DNA of 64,000 bases from Stutzerimonas zhaodongensis (GCF_003696365.1 NZ_RFFM01000001.1:806001-870000); one strand, 5' to 3'. Positions 55,944 through 64,000 are shown, counted from the first letter of the stretch. The notes: generated by a model not told the origin, from the sequence alone. Numbers and translations: made by a program.

Positions 55944-56675
55944 ATGACCCTTATCGGTAGCGCCGTGACAGACCAGACCCCGCAACCACCACGCCGACGG
56001 CTCACCGCGAGCAAGACTGCCAAGCTTAAAGGTGCCGCGCGCGAACCCAGCGCCAGCGCCGTCGACCGACGCACGCGCATGATCGAAAGCAAGCGGACCA
56101 ACATCATCGATGCAGCCCTTGGTCTCTTTTCCCGCTTTGGCCTCTACGGCACAAGCCTTGATCAGATTGCAACCCAGGCCGACGTCTCCAAAACCAACCT
56201 GCTGTACTACTTCGGCAGCAAGGAGGAGTTGTACGTCAGCGTGCTGCGCCAGTTGCTCGAGGTCTGGCGGCAGCCGTTGCAGGCGTTCTCGGCCGACCAG
56301 GAACCGGTCGAGGCGATCAAGAACTACCTGCGCGCCAAACTTGAACTCTCGCGGGATCATCCCGCCGAATCACGGCTGTTCTGCATGGAAATAATGCAGG
56401 GCGCGCCGCTGATGCAGAGCGAGCTGGAACAGCCTTTGCGCGAACTCGTCGAAAGCAAGGTCGCGGTGATCCAAGGCTGGATCGATGCTGGCAAGCTGGC
56501 ACCGGTGGAGCCCCAACATTTGATCTTTTCGCTCTGGGCGACCACCCAGCACTACGCGGACTTTCGAGTACAGATCGAAGCCGTCACCGGCAGAACGCTG
56601 GATGACCCGGCGTTTTTTGAAGAGGCACTGGCGAGCTTGCAGTCATTAATCCTCAACGGGATTCGGCCACGCTGA
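55944..56675 (+). CDS. TetR family regulator, RutR/PydR-like
   Basis: A regulator of about 243 residues. A basic Ser/Thr-rich N-terminal tail (PPRRRLTASKTAKLKG) precedes the helix-turn-helix GTSLDQIATQADVSKTNLLY with YYFGSKEELY, followed by a ligand domain with MEIMQGAPLMQSELEQPLRE. The latter and the C-terminal region resemble RutR, the pyrimidine regulator. The start is uncertain: ATG at 55944, GTG at 55965 and ATG at 55872 are all possible, and none has a strong ribosome-binding site. No pyrimidine-degradation genes are near. Confidence 0.75.
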   Translation: MTLIGSAVTDQTPQPPRRRLTASKTAKLKGAAREPSASAVDRRTRMIESKRTNIIDAALGLFSRFGLYGTSLDQIATQADVSKTNLLYYFGSKEELYVSVLRQLLEVWRQPLQAFSADQEPVEAIKNYLRAKLELSRDHPAESRLFCMEIMQGAPLMQSELEQPLRELVESKVAVIQGWIDAGKLAPVEPQHLIFSLWATTQHYADFRVQIEAVTGRTLDDPAFFEEALASLQSLILNGIRPR

Positions 56676-56820
56676 TAGTCCTCTGGGAGATCGGTGTAAA
56701 GCTCAAGTCATTATTCGGGCATGTAAAATCTTAAGCCTTTGCTCGTGGGGTCAAATCACGGCGACGTCAAAAAATTCTCCGACCGGCTGGCTGGTGTCCG
56801 CCAGCCGTGTAAAGTACGTA

Positions 56821-56839
56821 CAGATAGCGGCCCTATCTG
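56821..56839. promoter_or_regulatory. perfect inverted repeat upstream of the toxin-antitoxin-like genes
   Basis: CAGATAG (56821-56827), CGGCC, CTATCTG (56833-56839): exact seven-base arms. It ends 54 bases before the small antitoxin-like ORF and is a fair candidate for an autoregulatory operator. A GTACGTAC palindrome directly precedes it. Confidence 0.5.
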
Positions 56840-56893
56840 CTGCAGGTGCGAAGTCTCAAGGCTGTAAAATGAAATATCAGATTCGGTGAGATC

Positions 56894-57064
56894 ATGAACA
56901 GAAAAATCGAAGCTTACGGAGTCAAGGCTGTACAACGCCCGAAAATCCAGGCGGTGAAATTGCTTGACCTTTCTGGGATATATGGTCAGCAGATTGTTAA
57001 GTCCGAGACAAAGCTGGTACTAAGAACGCACAAGCAAACTTTTAAGAAGTTGGCTGATATGTGA
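56894..57064 (+). CDS. small basic antitoxin-like protein of unknown family
   Basis: A 56-residue basic protein (starts MNRKIEAYGVKAVQRPKIQA). It shows a beta-strand-like VKLLDLSGIYGQQIVKSETK segment and ends in a helix (KQTFKKLADM). It does not look like Phd, the usual partner of Doc. The stop codon overlaps by one base (TGATG) the start of a Doc-type gene, the classic toxin-antitoxin layout, which is the main reason for the label. The region is visibly AT-richer than the surroundings. The antitoxin role is inference. Confidence 0.55.
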   Translation: MNRKIEAYGVKAVQRPKIQAVKLLDLSGIYGQQIVKSETKLVLRTHKQTFKKLADM

Positions 57065-57465
57065 TGAGACTAATCTTTTTCCCATTCGAGCGAGTTGTTG
57101 AAATTAATTCGTTCATTCTCGAACGTGAGCCTGGGATGAAAGGTGCAGTCGATATTGGCAAGCTCCAAGGCGCATTAGGGCGGATTGATAACGCCATCGC
57201 CTATTAAGGTTTAGATGATGTCTTTGATATTGCGTCAAAATATGCAGCCTGCATATCAGTAGCACACTCATTGCCTGATGCAAACAAACGAACCGCGCTA
57301 GCAGTTGCATTAGAGTACCTTTCATTGAACGACTATGAGTTGAGTGAAGATAACGAACTATTTGCGGATGCTTTACGGGACTTAGTCCTGGGCGTCCTTG
57401 ATGAGAGCGATTTTGCTGACTTGCTTTACGCTCAATATGTCAAGGAAGCCGAGTCCGGTCGCTAG
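57064..57465 (+). pseudogene. Doc (death-on-curing) toxin gene disrupted by an in-frame stop
   Basis: Read through, the frame encodes 133 residues with the Doc/Fic core HSLPDANKRTALAVALEYL (HxxxDxNKR). The N-terminal part (RVVEINSFILEREPG ... GKLQGALGRIDNAIAY) also fits Doc. At 57205-57207 a TAA stop interrupts after residue 47; GAA to TAA is one base away. The remaining 5' product lacks the catalytic core, so the toxin is predicted inactive. A downstream ATG at 57271 yields only 64 residues without the catalytic His. Could also be a sequencing error. Confidence 0.75.
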
Positions 57466-57489
57466 ATCCTCACTCCAGATCGACTCAAT

Positions 57490-58680
57490 TTATCGCTCAA
57501 TCAACCCGCCTGTTTTCCGATAACCCAGCGCAATCTGCGCGAGCACTACCAGCGAAACGATGGGCAACAGCCCGATGTTCACTGCGGTCCAGCCCGCCTG
57601 AGCGATCAGCGCACCTGACGCAAAGGACATCACGGCGGCAACGCTGCCATTGCTCAGCTCCATCAACCCCTGTGCCCGCGCTCGCTCATTTGCCGCGTGC
57701 CCTTGGCCAAGTTGCGTGGTGCCGGCGACCAGCATCAGATTCCAGCCGATCCCGAGCAGGCAGCTGCTGATCAAAAAGTGCAAGTGACTGATACCGAGCA
57801 GGGCGACCACTGCGCTGGCAACCAGCAGCCCGCCACCGATGCAGGCCACCAGCCTGCTCCCCAACCGGTCCACCAGCGGCCCGGCGATGAACGCCGGCAG
57901 GAACATTCCAAGCATGTGCCACTGGATTACCTGGCCGCTGGCATGCAGGCTCAACCCTTCGCCGTGCATGGCCAGTGGCGTCGCGTTCATCACCAGGATC
58001 ATCAGCCCATGGCCGGCTGCTGTGGTTAGAACGGCGGCGCGAACCGTTGGCCGAGTGAGCAGTTCTCGCCACGACACAGCTGAAGGTGGCGTCCGGGTCG
58101 TAGCTGTTTCAACCTTTGATGGCAGCCCCGCAAGTATCACTATTCCTATTGCGGCCAGCACGGCGATCAATAGATAGACACCGGCAAAAGGAACGCTGAG
58201 CACGTCGCGCGCCGCGCCGCCAAGCGAAGGCGCCACCAGCGCGGCAACGACACCCCCGCCGATCACACAGGCTGTCGCCCGGCCCCTGAAGGCTTCACTT
58301 ACGGCTTCAAGCGCGGCAAAGCGGTAGTACATCGCCGAGGCCTGATACGCGCCAATGGGCAGCGCGCCGAGGCAGAGCAGGGTGAAGCTGTCCAGCCAAA
58401 GCGAAAGGGCGCTGGTCAGACCGCCCAGCACGCCGGCGAGTGCACCGATCAAAAAGCCGGCCCGACGGCCGCGGCGTTGCATGAGCCAGGCAATGGGTTG
58501 TAGCGCGAGAAGCCCACCGAGCATCAACAGGGCGAGCGGCAGAGTAGCCAGGCTAGGTGTCGGAGCCAGGCGCAGGCCGACAATCGAGGTGAAAATGATG
58601 CCTGTCATCGAACACGACCAGTACAGCGCCTGGGCGATGAACAGGCGCAAAACCTGTGCGTTGCTGAAAAGAAGGTGCAT
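57490..58680 (-). CDS. major facilitator superfamily transporter
   Basis: A 396-residue, 12-segment MFS protein. Signs are membrane segments from the N-terminus (LRLFIAQALYWSCSMTGIIF), a basic motif-A-like loop (AWLMQRRGRRAGFLIGAL) and the segment-8 GPLVDRLGSRLVACIGGG. I chose the ATG at 58680 because an upstream in-frame extension of about 100 residues shows no MFS character. It is 89 bases downstream of an AraC/DJ-1 regulator and probably under its control. Substrate unknown. Confidence 0.85.
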   Translation of the reverse strand: MHLLFSNAQVLRLFIAQALYWSCSMTGIIFTSIVGLRLAPTPSLATLPLALLMLGGLLALQPIAWLMQRRGRRAGFLIGALAGVLGGLTSALSLWLDSFTLLCLGALPIGAYQASAMYYRFAALEAVSEAFRGRATACVIGGGVVAALVAPSLGGAARDVLSVPFAGVYLLIAVLAAIGIVILAGLPSKVETATTRTPPSAVSWRELLTRPTVRAAVLTTAAGHGLMILVMNATPLAMHGEGLSLHASGQVIQWHMLGMFLPAFIAGPLVDRLGSRLVACIGGGLLVASAVVALLGISHLHFLISSCLLGIGWNLMLVAGTTQLGQGHAANERARAQGLMELSNGSVAAVMSFASGALIAQAGWTAVNIGLLPIVSLVVLAQIALGYRKTGGLIER

Positions 58681-58769
58681 GGAGGCGATCCCGTTTCGCG
58701 AGTGAGCAGGCACAGCGGCGCGCGGGCAAAGTGCCGGGCTTGCTGTGATGGGTGAGCGTTCGGTCAGGG

Positions 58770-59759
58770 CTAGCCGAAGCGCTGAAAGAAATCTCTGGGG
58801 CTGACGGAAAGGTGCTTCTGGAAGCTGCGCCGAAGGTTTTCCGAGTGCCCGAATCCGGTCAGCCGCGCCACGGTCGCGATCGAAGCCTGCGCATCGAGCA
58901 ACAGGTTGCGCGCCGCTTCCAGTCGCACCCGCTCGATGTATTGGCCCGGTCCCATGCCCGTCTCCTGATTGAACAGGCGGCACAAGGTACGAGGCGTCAT
59001 ATGCGCCTGCGCGGCGAGGGCTTCGATGGAAAGGTCATCGCTTAAATGGCCTGGAATCCACTCGAGCAGGATCGCGAGACGGGCTACGGTTCCTGTCGGG
59101 GCGGCGAGCATCGGGCTGAATTGAGTCTGCCCGCCTGGGCGGCGCAGAAACATCACCAACCGTTGGGCCACCGAAAGCGCCAGGGCGCGACCCAGATCAT
59201 CCTCGACCAATGCCAGCGCAAGGTCGATACCAGCGGTTACGCCCGCCGAGGTGAACAGGTGCGCGGCTTCAGGAGAAGTTGGATCGTAGGTGTGCAGGCG
59301 ATCGCCCTGCACCTCGATGGCTCCGTACTCACTCAGTGCATCGAGGTCCGCCCAGTGCGTAGTTGCCTTGCGGCCGTCCAACAGCCCGGCTTCGGCGAGG
59401 AGAAGCGCGCCGGAACAGACCGAGCCCAAGCGCCGAAACTTGGGTTCTGCGCCCCGTAGCCAGTCGAGCAGCGGGCCATTTTGCTGCTGCACCTGCACGC
59501 CGGCACCGCCTGGAATCAGCATCGTGTCCACTGCGTCGGGAGCGATGCACGACCACTGTGCATCGGCGACCAGCTGAAACCCCGCCGAGGTCGGCACCGC
59601 GCCGGCCTGTTCCCCTAGCAGCATCAATTCGTAGTGCGCAGGCAAGCCCTGCCGACGCCGTTCGACGTTGGCTGAGGCAAACACTTGCATCGGCCCGGTG
59701 ACATCCAGGCTCATGACATCTGGGTAAACCAGGCAAGCGATGGTGCGAGTGGCGTCCAT
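58770..59759 (-). CDS. DJ-1/PfpI plus AraC-type regulator (FtrA/GlxA-like)
   Basis: A 329-residue regulator. The N-terminal DJ-1-like domain (TIACLVYPDVMSLDVTGPMQ ... GSVCSGALLLAEAGLLDGRK) has the nucleophile-position Cys in GSVCSGA; the C-terminal AraC unit has IEALAAQAHMTPRTLCRLFN and IATVARLTGFGHSENLRRSF. The ATG at 59759 begins the sensor domain; one at 59813 adds 18 residues. It probably controls the MFS gene that follows. The inducer is unknown. Confidence 0.85.
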   Translation of the reverse strand: MDATRTIACLVYPDVMSLDVTGPMQVFASANVERRRQGLPAHYELMLLGEQAGAVPTSAGFQLVADAQWSCIAPDAVDTMLIPGGAGVQVQQQNGPLLDWLRGAEPKFRRLGSVCSGALLLAEAGLLDGRKATTHWADLDALSEYGAIEVQGDRLHTYDPTSPEAAHLFTSAGVTAGIDLALALVEDDLGRALALSVAQRLVMFLRRPGGQTQFSPMLAAPTGTVARLAILLEWIPGHLSDDLSIEALAAQAHMTPRTLCRLFNQETGMGPGQYIERVRLEAARNLLLDAQASIATVARLTGFGHSENLRRSFQKHLSVSPRDFFQRFG

Positions 59760-59959
59760 GGTGCACCTCAACGGGATGATGGATGCAGTGTGCGGGTGCT
59801 GCTTCACTGTCACAATGACAAGGTGCCCACGGATCTTGCCATTTCACTCGCTCCTCCAGTCGCCTGCCATTGCTGTTGCTCACTTGCCAGCGGCGACCGG
59901 GACTGGCTAGGCAGCCTGCAAAAAAGCGCTAAAGAACCAGGGACTCGCGAAAGCCTTCG

Positions 59960-60763
59960 CTATCTCACAGCCTTGCTAGCCCGCGTCCGATACTGCCCTG
60001 GCGTCATGCCCACGACACGCTTAAAGTCGTGGATGAAATGCGCCTGGTCGCTGTAGCCGCAGTCCAGTGCCGTTTCCAGCAGCGGCTCGCCCGCACGCAA
60101 CGCGCTGCGCACTTTGGCCACGCGCTGGATGCGGCTGAATTGCTTGGGTGTCAGGCCCACTTGATAGCGGAACAGACGCTCCAGCTGACGCTGGCCTAGC
60201 GGCACCGCCTGGAGCAGGTCGGACAGGCGCGCACGGCCTTCGCTCGCGGCGATCTGCGTCAACAGTAGTTGTACGGGTGAACGCGGTTGATGTGTGTCCT
60301 TCAGGCAGGCCAGCAGGTGCCGCTCGACCAGCATCTGCTGATCCTCACAGCTGAGTTCGGCGAGCTGATCGACCAGCAGGGCATTGGCTGGTCGCGGCTC
60401 GTCAGCTACGCGAAATCCCGATAGCTCATCCAGGCCGGCGCCAAGAAAGGCGGCGCCCATGCCGGGTAGAAATCGCACCCCCATAAGCTTCACCTGGCCG
60501 GCCAAATGCAGGCGGGTGCTGGAAAGCTGCGGCCCGGCGACCACTACGCCAGGACTGTGGCGGTTGCCGTCGAACATCAGCGGGTCGGCGAAGTTGAATA
60601 TGAGTCCGCTGCCGCCGTCCGGGTGCAGCAGCTGCTCGTCCCGGACATGGGCGAGGTCGCCTTGCAGCCACCAGAAGCGCTGGACATAGGCCGCCAGGGC
60701 AGGGCTGGGTCGGCAGGCAAAGAAGCCCTGAAGGCGCGGCAGACGTTCGTGCAGTGAGGCCAT
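59960..60763 (-). CDS. AraC family transcriptional regulator (DUF6597-type sensor)
   Basis: A 267-residue regulator. The N-terminal 130 residues (LAAYVQRFWWLQGDLAH ... LHPDGGSGLIFNFAD ... MGVRFLPGMGAAFLG) match the DUF6597-type domain typical of small AraC proteins, and the C-terminus carries the double helix-turn-helix (LSDLLQAVPLGQRQLERLFR; ALDCGYSDQAHFIHDFKRVV). It is divergent from an AhpD-like gene with 92 bases between starts, so it probably regulates that gene. Confidence 0.82.
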   Translation of the reverse strand: MASLHERLPRLQGFFACRPSPALAAYVQRFWWLQGDLAHVRDEQLLHPDGGSGLIFNFADPLMFDGNRHSPGVVVAGPQLSSTRLHLAGQVKLMGVRFLPGMGAAFLGAGLDELSGFRVADEPRPANALLVDQLAELSCEDQQMLVERHLLACLKDTHQPRSPVQLLLTQIAASEGRARLSDLLQAVPLGQRQLERLFRYQVGLTPKQFSRIQRVAKVRSALRAGEPLLETALDCGYSDQAHFIHDFKRVVGMTPGQYRTRASKAVR

Positions 60764-60855
60764 GGGGTTGCAGGTCTGAAGATGTCGAAAATCTACAATA
60801 GCGCAGCTCGGCGGCTGCGTAGCCTTGGTTCCACATCTACCGAGGAGTGACCACC

Positions 60856-61314
60856 ATGCGCATGAACTACCAAGCCGCTGCCCCCGACGTCATCAAGGCA
60901 ATGATGGCGTTGGAAACCTACCTGGCCCGGCAGAGCCGCAGTGAAGAAGGCGTCGACAAATCCCTGATGGAACTCGTGAAGATCCGTGTCTCGCAGATCA
61001 ATCAATGTGCATTCTGCATTGATATGCACACCAAGGATGCCCGTGCCGGCGGTGAAACCGAGCAGCGTATCTACGCGCTGAGCGCCTGGCGCGAGACGCC
61101 TTTTTTCAGTGACCGAGAGCGTGCCGCGCTGGCTTGGGCCGAGGCAAATACGCTGTTGCCTCAAGGAGTTTCACAGCACTTGTTCGAGCAAGTGCGCGAG
61201 CAGTTTACCGAGGCACAACTTACCAATCTGACCTTGGCAATCGTGTCCATCAATGGCTGGAATCGCTTCGGCGTATCCTTCGCGCCGGTGCCAGGCGACT
61301 ACCAGCCGGCGTGA
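60856..61314 (+). CDS. AhpD/carboxymuconolactone decarboxylase family protein
   Basis: A 152-residue protein of the AhpD-like family. The redox pair and proton relay are in VSQINQCAFCIDMHTKDARA: a CxxC and a nearby His, as in alkylhydroperoxidase D. The remainder is all-helical. The ATG at 60856 lies eight bases after GAGGAG; a GTG at 60847 is also in frame. Members reduce peroxides or have unknown roles, so the substrate is not known. It faces an AraC-type gene. Confidence 0.85.
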   Translation: MRMNYQAAAPDVIKAMMALETYLARQSRSEEGVDKSLMELVKIRVSQINQCAFCIDMHTKDARAGGETEQRIYALSAWRETPFFSDRERAALAWAEANTLLPQGVSQHLFEQVREQFTEAQLTNLTLAIVSINGWNRFGVSFAPVPGDYQPA

Positions 61315-61481
61315 CAGGAGATGGACCAGAAAAGGCCGAGATATCTGGTCCGCAATCCTCAGGTCCGAGCTTGCTGGCGACAAGTTGTTAACCGTAACCA
61401 GCAAGCCAGCCTCTCTGCAGCCAGCTCGTCGCTTCCTAAGCCTTGAAGCACCGTCCGCCTGATGATGGCCGCGTAAAGGCG

Positions 61482-63707
61482 CTAGCGCTTGATCATCCCG
61501 AGACGCATGAAGCGCGTTTCGCCGCTGGCATCTTCCACGCCGTCGTTGTCGGTGACGACGAACAGGCGGCCCTGTTTGTCGACTGCCGCGCCTTCGACCT
61601 TGTCCAGCACCCAGCCGCCGGTGCTCTTCAGATCAGGCAGCAGGTCGCGCTCCAGACGCTTGCTCACCAATGGAAAGCGCTGGCCTTCTGGGACCGGTTG
61701 CACGCCGCTCAGGTCGATGCGGTACAGACGCTTGATTTGCGCCGCAGGGCCTTGCTGGTTGTCACGCTCAATGACCAGAAACTGGCCGTTGCCGAGCGAC
61801 GTCAGCTCGGATAATCCAACCCAGGCGCCTTCTGGGGCGACGTCGAGCGGGTAGTGCATGAAGGCCCATTCGCCGCTGCTCGGACTGAATACGCCGATGC
61901 GCACCCGGCCGGCAGGGTCGTTCTTCCATTCGCGTTGGAAGGCTACGTACACGCGGGTGCTGGCGCCTTCGCCGACCACCGATACGCCTTCAAATCCGTT
62001 GCTGGTCCGCTGTGCCGCGACGTTTTCCGGCAGTGCGTATTCGGCCAGCACGTCACCTTTCGCATTGGCATGGATCAGCAGGTTCGGCTTGGCTTTTCCG
62101 TTCCCTTCGGAGGCGAGCCAGAAGTCGCCGTTGGCTGCTTGAGCAATGCCCTCCAGGTCGTAATCGACAGTGGAGCCGTCTTTACGCAGCTCGATCTGAC
62201 GGTCGATCAGCGCAGGCGTCTTGCTTGTGTCGATGGCGAATATCCGGGAAGCCTTGTAGTAGCTGTCCGGCACCGCGAACAGGCGATCACCGCGAGTACG
62301 GTCCGCAACCAGGCCGCTGAGTGCGCCCCAGGGGATCAGATCGCTGTCGGTGGAACGGATCTCCGGGTAATTCGCAGCCTTGGCGCCGTACTGGTAGATC
62401 GAAATCGTCGAGCGATAGCCGTCTTTGGCTGAATCTTCTTCACTGCTGACCACTAGCAGGTTGCGCGCCGGGATAGGCAGGATGCCCTCGGGCCCCATGC
62501 CGGCTGGTAACAGCTGGTGCATCACTGGCGCCCATGGGCGGGCAACGTCGTACACCGCGACGGCGTTGCCGCGCTCGCTACCCACGAACAGGAAGTCCTG
62601 CTTACGGAAACTGGCCGACGCGATGCCTTCCGGCTCGATGCCCTTGTTTTCCGAACGGTTCTCCGGATAGTGCCCGGCACGGATAAAGGCGTGCTCCATC
62701 GACGCGCCGGCGTCGTGCCAGACCTGGCCGTTGTAGTCGAACAAGGTGAATCCTCGGCTGCCGCCTTGCTCACCGTTCGCGTCCTCATAGTCGCCTTCGT
62801 TGGCGGTAGCCAACAGCGGGCCGACCCAGGCAATGGCGTCCGGCTCACGGCGTTTGCCCGTGAGTACGCCGACAGGCTGGATACGGTCGTTCTCTTCTAC
62901 GTCCACACCTTGCAGATCGACCTGGCCGGCGCTGAAGTGGCGCAGCACCCGGCCGAGACGCAGGTCGACGAGCACAACATGATTGTTTTCCTGCAGGGTG
63001 ACAGCCGCGACGTCCTGATCGTTGATGCTTACATATTCCGGCTCCGGATCCTCCGGCGCGACTTCGGCCAGGCCTGTCAGATCCACGTCACGTGTACTCC
63101 ATCGCGACGGTTGCCCCTTGAGATCGACGATCCGCAGGAAGCCTCCCGGCAATTGCGGAAGCAGGCCGTCGTTCAGGTCTTCGTCACGCTCGTTTTCAAT
63201 CGCCACAGCGGCATAACGGCCCTTGGGGCTGACAGCGATGGAATCCGGTTGGCCACCCATGGGCAGCGTGGCAACGCGCTTGGGCTGCGCAGGGTTGCGA
63301 ATGTCGAACACCGCCAGCACACCGTCGGGCTGGGCAAAACTGAGAGAGGTATTAACTGCCACGAGCACAAAGTGATGATGCACCGCCACGGAGGTCGGCT
63401 CACCTTCGAGCTTGATGAAGCCAGCGGGTTCTGGGTTTTTCGGATCGCGAATGTCGACCAGCCCGATGCGCTCGCCTGGGCTGTCGGTGTAGATCAAGGT
63501 GCGGCCGTCGCGGCTGACGGCCGTGATTTCAGCGACGGTCTCGCGTGAGGCATCTTCATCGGCGCCAAGGTTGCGATAGACCGGAAAGGTCGCCACCCGC
63601 TCGAAGTATTCCGCACTACGCGACGCAGCCTGCGTGGCTATCGGCAGCAGCGCAAGCGTCAGCGCGGTGGATAGGGCAGAACGGGTCAGGCGGGTCGGGA
63701 TTTTCAT
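61482..63707 (-). CDS. exported phytase-like esterase/alkaline phosphatase-like beta-propeller protein
   Basis: A 741-residue protein with a signal peptide (ALSTALTLALLPIATQAAS). The body is a long run of beta-propeller repeats (for example DGVLAVFDIRNPAQPKRVAT; SDSIAV-type blades as in QPDSIAVSPKGRYAAV), ending in an esterase-like-activity-of-phytase domain (GFEGVSVVGEG, DLEGIAQAANGDFWLASEGN). Such proteins are often mislabelled alkaline phosphatase. No typical histidine-phosphatase motif is seen. It is a periplasmic or outer-face protein of unknown substrate; a PHO-box-like repeat lies 55 bases upstream. Confidence 0.8.
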   Translation of the reverse strand: MKIPTRLTRSALSTALTLALLPIATQAASRSAEYFERVATFPVYRNLGADEDASRETVAEITAVSRDGRTLIYTDSPGERIGLVDIRDPKNPEPAGFIKLEGEPTSVAVHHHFVLVAVNTSLSFAQPDGVLAVFDIRNPAQPKRVATLPMGGQPDSIAVSPKGRYAAVAIENERDEDLNDGLLPQLPGGFLRIVDLKGQPSRWSTRDVDLTGLAEVAPEDPEPEYVSINDQDVAAVTLQENNHVVLVDLRLGRVLRHFSAGQVDLQGVDVEENDRIQPVGVLTGKRREPDAIAWVGPLLATANEGDYEDANGEQGGSRGFTLFDYNGQVWHDAGASMEHAFIRAGHYPENRSENKGIEPEGIASASFRKQDFLFVGSERGNAVAVYDVARPWAPVMHQLLPAGMGPEGILPIPARNLLVVSSEEDSAKDGYRSTISIYQYGAKAANYPEIRSTDSDLIPWGALSGLVADRTRGDRLFAVPDSYYKASRIFAIDTSKTPALIDRQIELRKDGSTVDYDLEGIAQAANGDFWLASEGNGKAKPNLLIHANAKGDVLAEYALPENVAAQRTSNGFEGVSVVGEGASTRVYVAFQREWKNDPAGRVRIGVFSPSSGEWAFMHYPLDVAPEGAWVGLSELTSLGNGQFLVIERDNQQGPAAQIKRLYRIDLSGVQPVPEGQRFPLVSKRLERDLLPDLKSTGGWVLDKVEGAAVDKQGRLFVVTDNDGVEDASGETRFMRLGMIKR

Positions 63708-63761
63708 GCGGGCCTCGGCTTTTGTGATTTGGATTTAGCCAAACCACGCTAGGCCGGGTGT

Positions 63762-63779
63762 GTGACGAAGACGTGACGA
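63762..63779 (-). promoter_or_regulatory. PHO-box-like direct repeat upstream of the phytase-like gene
   Basis: On the minus strand TCGTCAC, four bases, TCGTCAC (63779-63762): exact seven-base direct repeats at 11-base spacing, the architecture of a PHO box (CTGTCAT N4 CTGTCAT). Each keeps the GTCA core, but the outer bases differ from consensus. Confidence 0.45.
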
Positions 63780-63907
63780 GGTTGCGTTTGGTGCCGCGAT
63801 TAGATCGTTTGATGGAGAGGGCGCGGGTTGCGAATTGCCGCCTTTGCAGATTCGACTTCGCATGCTGGCGCGGATTGTTTTCTGGCGTTCGGAGCCCTGG
63901 GTGCGAT

Positions 63908-63933
63908 GCAGGCTGCGCTCAGGCGCAGCCTGC
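63908..63933. terminator. strong hairpin beyond the partial gene
   Basis: GCAGGCTGCGC (63908-63918) pairs perfectly with GCGCAGCCTGC (63923-63933) over a four-base loop, 13 bases past the stop of the partial minus-strand gene. No T-run is present on the minus strand, so it is a stable hairpin of uncertain terminator activity. Confidence 0.55.
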
Positions 63934-63946
63934 CTGATGTAGGGCG

Positions 63947-64000
63947 CTACTTCGGCTGAAGTTCCAACAAACGCCCACCATCTCCATCCTCAAGCACCCA
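63947..64000 (-). CDS. 3' end of an unidentified gene (partial)
   Basis: On the minus strand the frame is open from the right edge for 17 codons to TAG: WVLEDGDGGRLLELQPK. Codon use is like the neighbouring genes and a hairpin follows the stop, which is why I report it. The family cannot be named from 17 residues; most of the gene is outside the window. Confidence 0.4.
   Translation of the reverse strand, partial: WVLEDGDGGRLLELQPK

Noticed and set aside
57271..57465. Shortened Doc protein starting at an internal ATG
   Set aside because: It begins after the catalytic His, so it lacks the active site; better described as the 3' part of the pseudogene.

Overview
The window is a stretch of GC-rich gammaproteobacterial chromosome, almost certainly from a Pseudomonas of the stutzeri/Stutzerimonas type. 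The reasons are the gene order pilR-pilS-bamD / rluD-pgeF-clpB-tRNA(Asn, Pro, Lys)-ndh and nadC ... ampD-ampE-chemoreceptor, which matches the PA4520-PA4547 neighbourhood of P. aeruginosa as I recall it, together with Pseudomonas-type REP sequences and families such as DUF3094, FtnA-type ferritin and DksA2. No prophage, integron, CRISPR array, rRNA operon or intact insertion sequence is visible. Gene identities come from reading translated sequence and motifs; no database search was run.

Layout. 1-5.3 kb: tail of a YgiQ-type radical SAM gene, a CtpL-like chemoreceptor, a GcbA-like REC-REC-GGDEF diguanylate cyclase and a DUF2333 gene. 5.3-14.5 kb: the type IV pilus regulators pilR/pilS, a small membrane protein and bamD on the minus strand; rluD, pgeF and heat-shock clpB (with a good sigma-32 promoter) on the plus strand. 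14.5-20.2 kb: a three-tRNA operon with promoter and terminator, ndh, an easily missed 57-codon DUF3094 gene, a DUF1631 gene and nadC. 20.2-26.2 kb: zapG, an alpha/beta hydrolase, trpS, zapE, a GlxA-type regulator and endonuclease V. 26.2-34.2 kb: ampDE, a second chemoreceptor, a translationally coupled DUF5872-type/DUF3140 pair, TatD, Ada and a RIO-type kinase. 34.2-40.2 kb: REP copies and a three-gene RND efflux operon.

40.4-46.3 kb: a non-heme ferritin, an HBM-type chemoreceptor, and a copper module in which cueR and copA face copZ across two well-formed CueR operators. 46.3-52.9 kb: two regulator/enzyme divergons (TetR with a Bcr-type MFS pump; LysR with an alcohol dehydrogenase-like oxidoreductase), adenine deaminase, an intergenic segment with two perfect DnaA boxes, a small acidic lipoprotein and a YigZ protein. 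53.1-55.8 kb: a 19-cysteine copper-storage-type protein and a zinc-starvation operon dksA2-zigA-DUF1826 under a Zur-like box. 55.9-64 kb: a RutR-like regulator, an AT-richer island with a small putative antitoxin and a Doc toxin gene broken by an in-frame stop, an MFS gene with a DJ-1/AraC regulator, an AraC regulator divergent from an AhpD-like gene, and a large exported phytase-like esterase gene preceded by a PHO-box-like repeat.

Functional themes are envelope maintenance, motility and signalling (three chemoreceptors, GcbA, PilSR), metal homeostasis (CueR/CopA/CopZ, Csp, Zur operon, ferritin), and drug or toxicant export. Most of the window is core genome. The best candidates for little-described biology are the DUF5872-type/DUF3140 pair, the small antitoxin-like gene beside the broken Doc, the DksA2 paralogue that keeps a single zinc-finger-position cysteine, and an endonuclease V with a conserved histidine replaced by asparagine.
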